Assembly (NCBI GenBank): GCA_949293915.1
Contig: CASFFJ010000053.1
Location: forward strand, 1 to 6,459
DNA: 6,459 bases
DNA from: an uncultured Christensenella sp.
GTDB lineage: Bacteria; Bacillota; Clostridia; Christensenellales; UBA1242
Direction: 5' to 3'
The notes under the pieces are model-generated. The model did not search any database and was not told the DNA's origin. It saw nothing but the letters and a program-made list of their open reading frames with translations. The position numbers were made by a program, and so were the translations under genes. Below, one piece after another: positions 5,401 through 6,459 of this stretch (positions are counted from its first letter, which is position 1; each line of letters opens with the position of its first letter).

Positions 5401-6459
5401 TGGGGGTATCTGCATCGGCTATAATACAAATGCAACTATCAGTGGTGGTACAATAACTGGCAACACAGCTCAATCTTATGGCGGTGGAGTGTATTGTAAA
5501 GTTGTTACGTCAAGAGGAAACTGCACTTTAACAATAACAGGAAACTGCATTATATCTGGCAATACAGCAGAAAGCAGCAGTCTAGGTTGTGGTGGCGGTG
5601 TGTATGTTGGTTCACGTGCATCAGTCACTATCAGTGGTGGCACAATAACCGGCAACTCTGGACGATATGGCGGTGGTGTATATCGAACAGGTACTGGAAC
5701 TGTTAATTATACTGGAGGTTCAATAAGCGGGAATACTGTACGTAATTCTAATAATTATAGTCAGAATACATGTGGAATGGGGGATGTTACGTTGAGTTGT
5801 GAGTATAATTATAGCACATATACAGTAACTGCATATTATCTAGATGAATGGAAAATTATTAATGATTCATATTGGGACACTCAGATTGGCGATTTAAATA
5901 ATGCAACGCATACTATTACAGGTTTGTCAACTGCTGATGATGATATCCCTGAATTTACTAGTGATACAATAACTGAAGATATGCTTTCTTACTCTACGCT
6001 TTATATAGTGTTTGAAAGAAATCAACAAGATGGTTATGTCAACTTAGCTAATTCTTCATTGACATTAACTTATCCAAATTCATCCACCAATCAGATTATA
6101 AGCAATCATGGTGGCACATTGAGCGTAAGTTCTAGCGATACAAGTATAGCTACAGTAAGCCTAAGCGGAACAACATTAACAATTACACCTGTTAATGCAA
6201 GTACTAGCACAGTAACAATAACAGTAATATGTGCAGAAACAGATGATTATACCGAAGCATCTGCAACCTTCACAGTAACAGTAAACAAAGGCACATTGTC
6301 TGGTTCAGTATCTATTGGCGGTAGTGCAATATACAATTCAACATTGACAGCCTTTGTTAATAATAAAAACTACGCAAGTGTGTCATATCAATGGTATAGT
6401 AACTCTACTAACTCTACGAGTGGTGGTACAGCAATATCTGGAGCAACAAGCAGTACATA
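2435..6459 (+). CDS. Giant cell-surface beta-helix protein, adhesin-like (3' end beyond window)
   Basis: Translation from GTG 2435 gives 1341 residues without a stop, and the frame is still open at the last base. Order of parts: basic N-terminus and hydrophobic segment (10-32); GLUG-type module with WDG, FDG, GLFG and GGIVG motifs (about 50-335); a start segment of a second beta-helix (350-500); a long repeat region with 19 GGGVY-like motifs (506-1083), commonly preceded by N-T-A and a GG-x-I strand; a linker (about 1110-1200); a Big_2-like domain (1203-1285); and the beginning of another Ig-like domain. The design resembles large adhesin-like proteins of gut Firmicutes, and the GGG motif recalls chlamydial Pmp and methanogen adhesin-like proteins. 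A role in attachment or as a surface stalk is inference; no catalytic motif is evident. Any anchor such as LPxTG or S-layer repeats would be downstream. It has its own promoter. Codon choice shifts near 4260, suggesting mosaic origin. Confidence 0.92.
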   Translation, partial: MKTKKMIKPTIYTCIAVLMCAVLVLSGVGIYFNLNKKKGSPTIAVNPLEWATDSWDGTSNSDAWYNGEKFANRGSKTYTIDSAESFAYFVSLVNNEASAEQYDYFKEYTIYLNTNIDLNNYNIESIGKKVENSVGIFSTFQGIFDGSYYTIFNANILGNGLFGYVENATIKNVGLYNATINSRTDLDYSGGIVAMAINTDISDTYVFGGEIIGDNVGGIVGKYLSTNGAHKITNSFVDELKIDSKNAGAIAYSVSPNYNSNNVVTISNCYYTSKNAPIFDLDESDYIVLNDVIYATNLSQFADWDYASEYTLEKSWCDYSYAKNSNKLDFNYPILTKFNKVFMVGSFYESTVKDEQSGEIVNIDSIAQAFAVAGATDELTVNIIVEEITLTDTAVIDESATVTLDSAVDTIIRRSTSSADSNMLVSADSSTLILGNENVTYAEDSTGKTVRTDNLPDIVIDGNRDYVEANKLTSGSAVLAVGYNFDMYGNVTIQNNINNATDSGYGGGVFVDILTDGDYADLAYNLNGGAKIINCEAKYAGGGAFITNSDNLAEIELNISGCKADNGGGLAISTIDSDDTNAGGINSLISKYRNNLGSAHTARPIYRYESSYNDVTLSTGDYSYNTGYTYGGGVYFYGYYNTLRIDGAHIADNSAEYGGGVYGDSAVNIKLTSGTITRNTATSNGGGICNSSSESGNYIEVSGGKITSNTAYLYGGGLYGSLSSPGYACSFSITVSGGEISYNDAHEGGGIFGYCAKELSDDEVLIYLDGGTITNNTAESEGGGVLGYQCDILFRGATVSNNTVYNATINAGDGGGVCAVGTPSYRATVSASQFSYITGNTAVNGAGIYGRYADIGVTDMMYVNNNTASGNGGGVYADSNSTLDIAGYIQNNIATANGDASGAIGNGGGVYCDGTLTIRYYATITGNTASYDGGGVYCSGDLTITENSHISDNTAGAGGGVYVEAKKDSNASFEMTNGTISDNEASSSGGGICIGYNTNATISGGTITGNTAQSYGGGVYCKVVTSRGNCTLTITGNCIISGNTAESSSLGCGGGVYVGSRASVTISGGTITGNSGRYGGGVYRTGTGTVNYTGGSISGNTVRNSNNYSQNTCGMGDVTLSCEYNYSTYTVTAYYLDEWKIINDSYWDTQIGDLNNATHTITGLSTADDDIPEFTSDTITEDMLSYSTLYIVFERNQQDGYVNLANSSLTLTYPNSSTNQIISNHGGTLSVSSSDTSIATVSLSGTTLTITPVNASTSTVTITVICAETDDYTEASATFTVTVNKGTLSGSVSIGGSAIYNSTLTAFVNNKNYASVSYQWYSNSTNSTSGGTAISGATSST
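2462..2530 (+). other. N-terminal hydrophobic export signal or membrane anchor
   Basis: Residues 10-32 are a hydrophobic run after four lysines in the first eight residues, so the protein is sent to the Sec pathway. No clear small-x-small cleavage site is visible, and NLNKKKG follows directly at 33-39, so it may stay uncleaved as a membrane anchor. C14 and C20 are not in a lipobox. Confidence 0.7.
2582..3439 (+). other. GLUG-type beta-helix adhesin module
   Basis: Residues 50-335 begin with SWDGTSNSDAWY and TYTIDSAESFAYFVSLVNN, a common opening of surface modules in Firmicutes. They continue with a strand of the type TIYLNTNIDLNNYNIESIG, then FQGIFDGSYYTI (140-151), GLFGYVENATIKNVGL (160-175), GGIVAMA (190-196) and NVGGIVGKY (215-223). 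These match the GLUG motif pattern found in adhesins and M26-type IgA proteases. The module closes with W316 and NYPIL (331-335), also usual. No protease motif is present. Confidence 0.75.
3950..5683 (+). repeat. 19 degenerate GGGVY beta-helix repeats (protein-coding)
   Basis: Motif starts are residues 506, 541, 567, 631, 658, 685, 715, 748, 782, 814, 845, 872, 907, 933, 958, 989, 1016, 1053 and 1079. Eighteen are GGG and one (845) is GAG; ten read GGGVY exactly. Most spacings are 25-37 residues, about one turn of a right-handed parallel beta-helix; the exception is 64 residues between 567 and 631. A typical unit is a strand with S-G-G-T-I, then G-N-T-A, a short turn and Y-G-G-G-V-Y. The glycines would form a tight turn, with stacked Asn and Tyr ladders likely. 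The units differ too much to be recent tandem DNA copies, except one similar pair near 5435 and 5627. Confidence 0.85.
6041..6289 (+). other. Big_2-like bacterial Ig domain
   Basis: Residues 1203-1285 follow the group 2 bacterial Ig pattern: a SLTLTYP strand, SSDTSIATVS, GTTLTITPV, STVTITVICAETDDY and the closing ATFTVTVNK. Such domains act as spacers or binding modules in cell-surface proteins and often occur in series near the wall-anchored end. Confidence 0.75.
6290..6459 (+). other. Start of a second Ig-like domain, cut by the window end
   Basis: Residues 1286-1341 contain GSVSIGGSAIYNSTLTA, then SYQWY (1317-1321) and GGTAISGATSST. The pattern YxW...AIxGATxxT is typical of a repeated Ig-like domain in Gram-positive surface proteins, which normally continues with a DVG motif. 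The rest lies beyond the window. Confidence 0.65.

Noticed and set aside
2467..5415. Several minus-strand open frames of 63-85 codons inside the surface gene
   Set aside because: They arise from repetitive, low-complexity coding sequence on the plus strand, and their proteins are serine- or proline-rich without recognisable motifs.
3950..5683. Chlamydial-type polymorphic autotransporter (Pmp)
   Set aside because: The GGG motifs are similar, but the gene neighbourhood is Bacillota and the C-terminal part carries Ig-like domains, so an outer-membrane autotransporter is unlikely.
1..6459. Alternative genetic code with TGA read as tryptophan
   Set aside because: No in-frame TGA occurs in any gene, tryptophan uses TGG, and every stop codon seen is TAA.

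Overview
The window looks like chromosomal DNA of a low-GC Gram-positive bacterium (Bacillota). The evidence is gene order: the end of a probable holB, then ricT (yaaT), then a TrmN6/YabB-type methyltransferase, which is part of the conserved tmk-holB-ricT-yabB neighbourhood of that phylum. Genes are AT-rich, every stop seen is TAA, tryptophan is encoded by TGG, and no in-frame TGA occurs, so the standard bacterial code fits. The surface protein downstream has a domain style common in uncultured gut Firmicutes; that lineage guess is inference.

Bases 1-1896 form a tight housekeeping block on the + strand. The probable holB end overlaps the ricT start by 10 bases. A 61-base gap then holds a possible 17-codon leader ORF that overlaps the start of the methyltransferase gene. 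A short hairpin with seven T follows the methyltransferase stop. yabA, which separates ricT and yabB in Bacillus subtilis, is absent, and so is rsmI, which often follows.

Bases 1897-2434 are a very AT-rich intergenic region of about 540 bases with no supported gene. It contains tandem 10-11 bp repeats whose A- and T-tracts are spaced about 11 bp apart (2023-2096), a second terminator-like hairpin (2300-2338) with no obvious gene of its own, and a near-consensus sigma-A-type promoter (2357-2385) followed by a strong Shine-Dalgarno sequence.

Bases 2435-6459 are one uninterrupted reading frame (GTG start, 1341 codons, still open at the window edge). It encodes a giant exported or membrane-anchored surface protein: an N-terminal hydrophobic segment, a GLUG-type adhesin module, a long predicted right-handed beta-helix with 19 GGGVY-like motifs, a linker, a Big_2-like Ig domain and the start of another Ig-like domain. 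It is probably an adhesin or cell-surface stalk protein with its own promoter, functionally separate from the housekeeping operon. I see no defence system, mobile element, CRISPR array, tRNA or rRNA. The most notable features are the architecture of the giant protein, its internal codon-use change, its aligned cysteines and the phased-tract DNA upstream.
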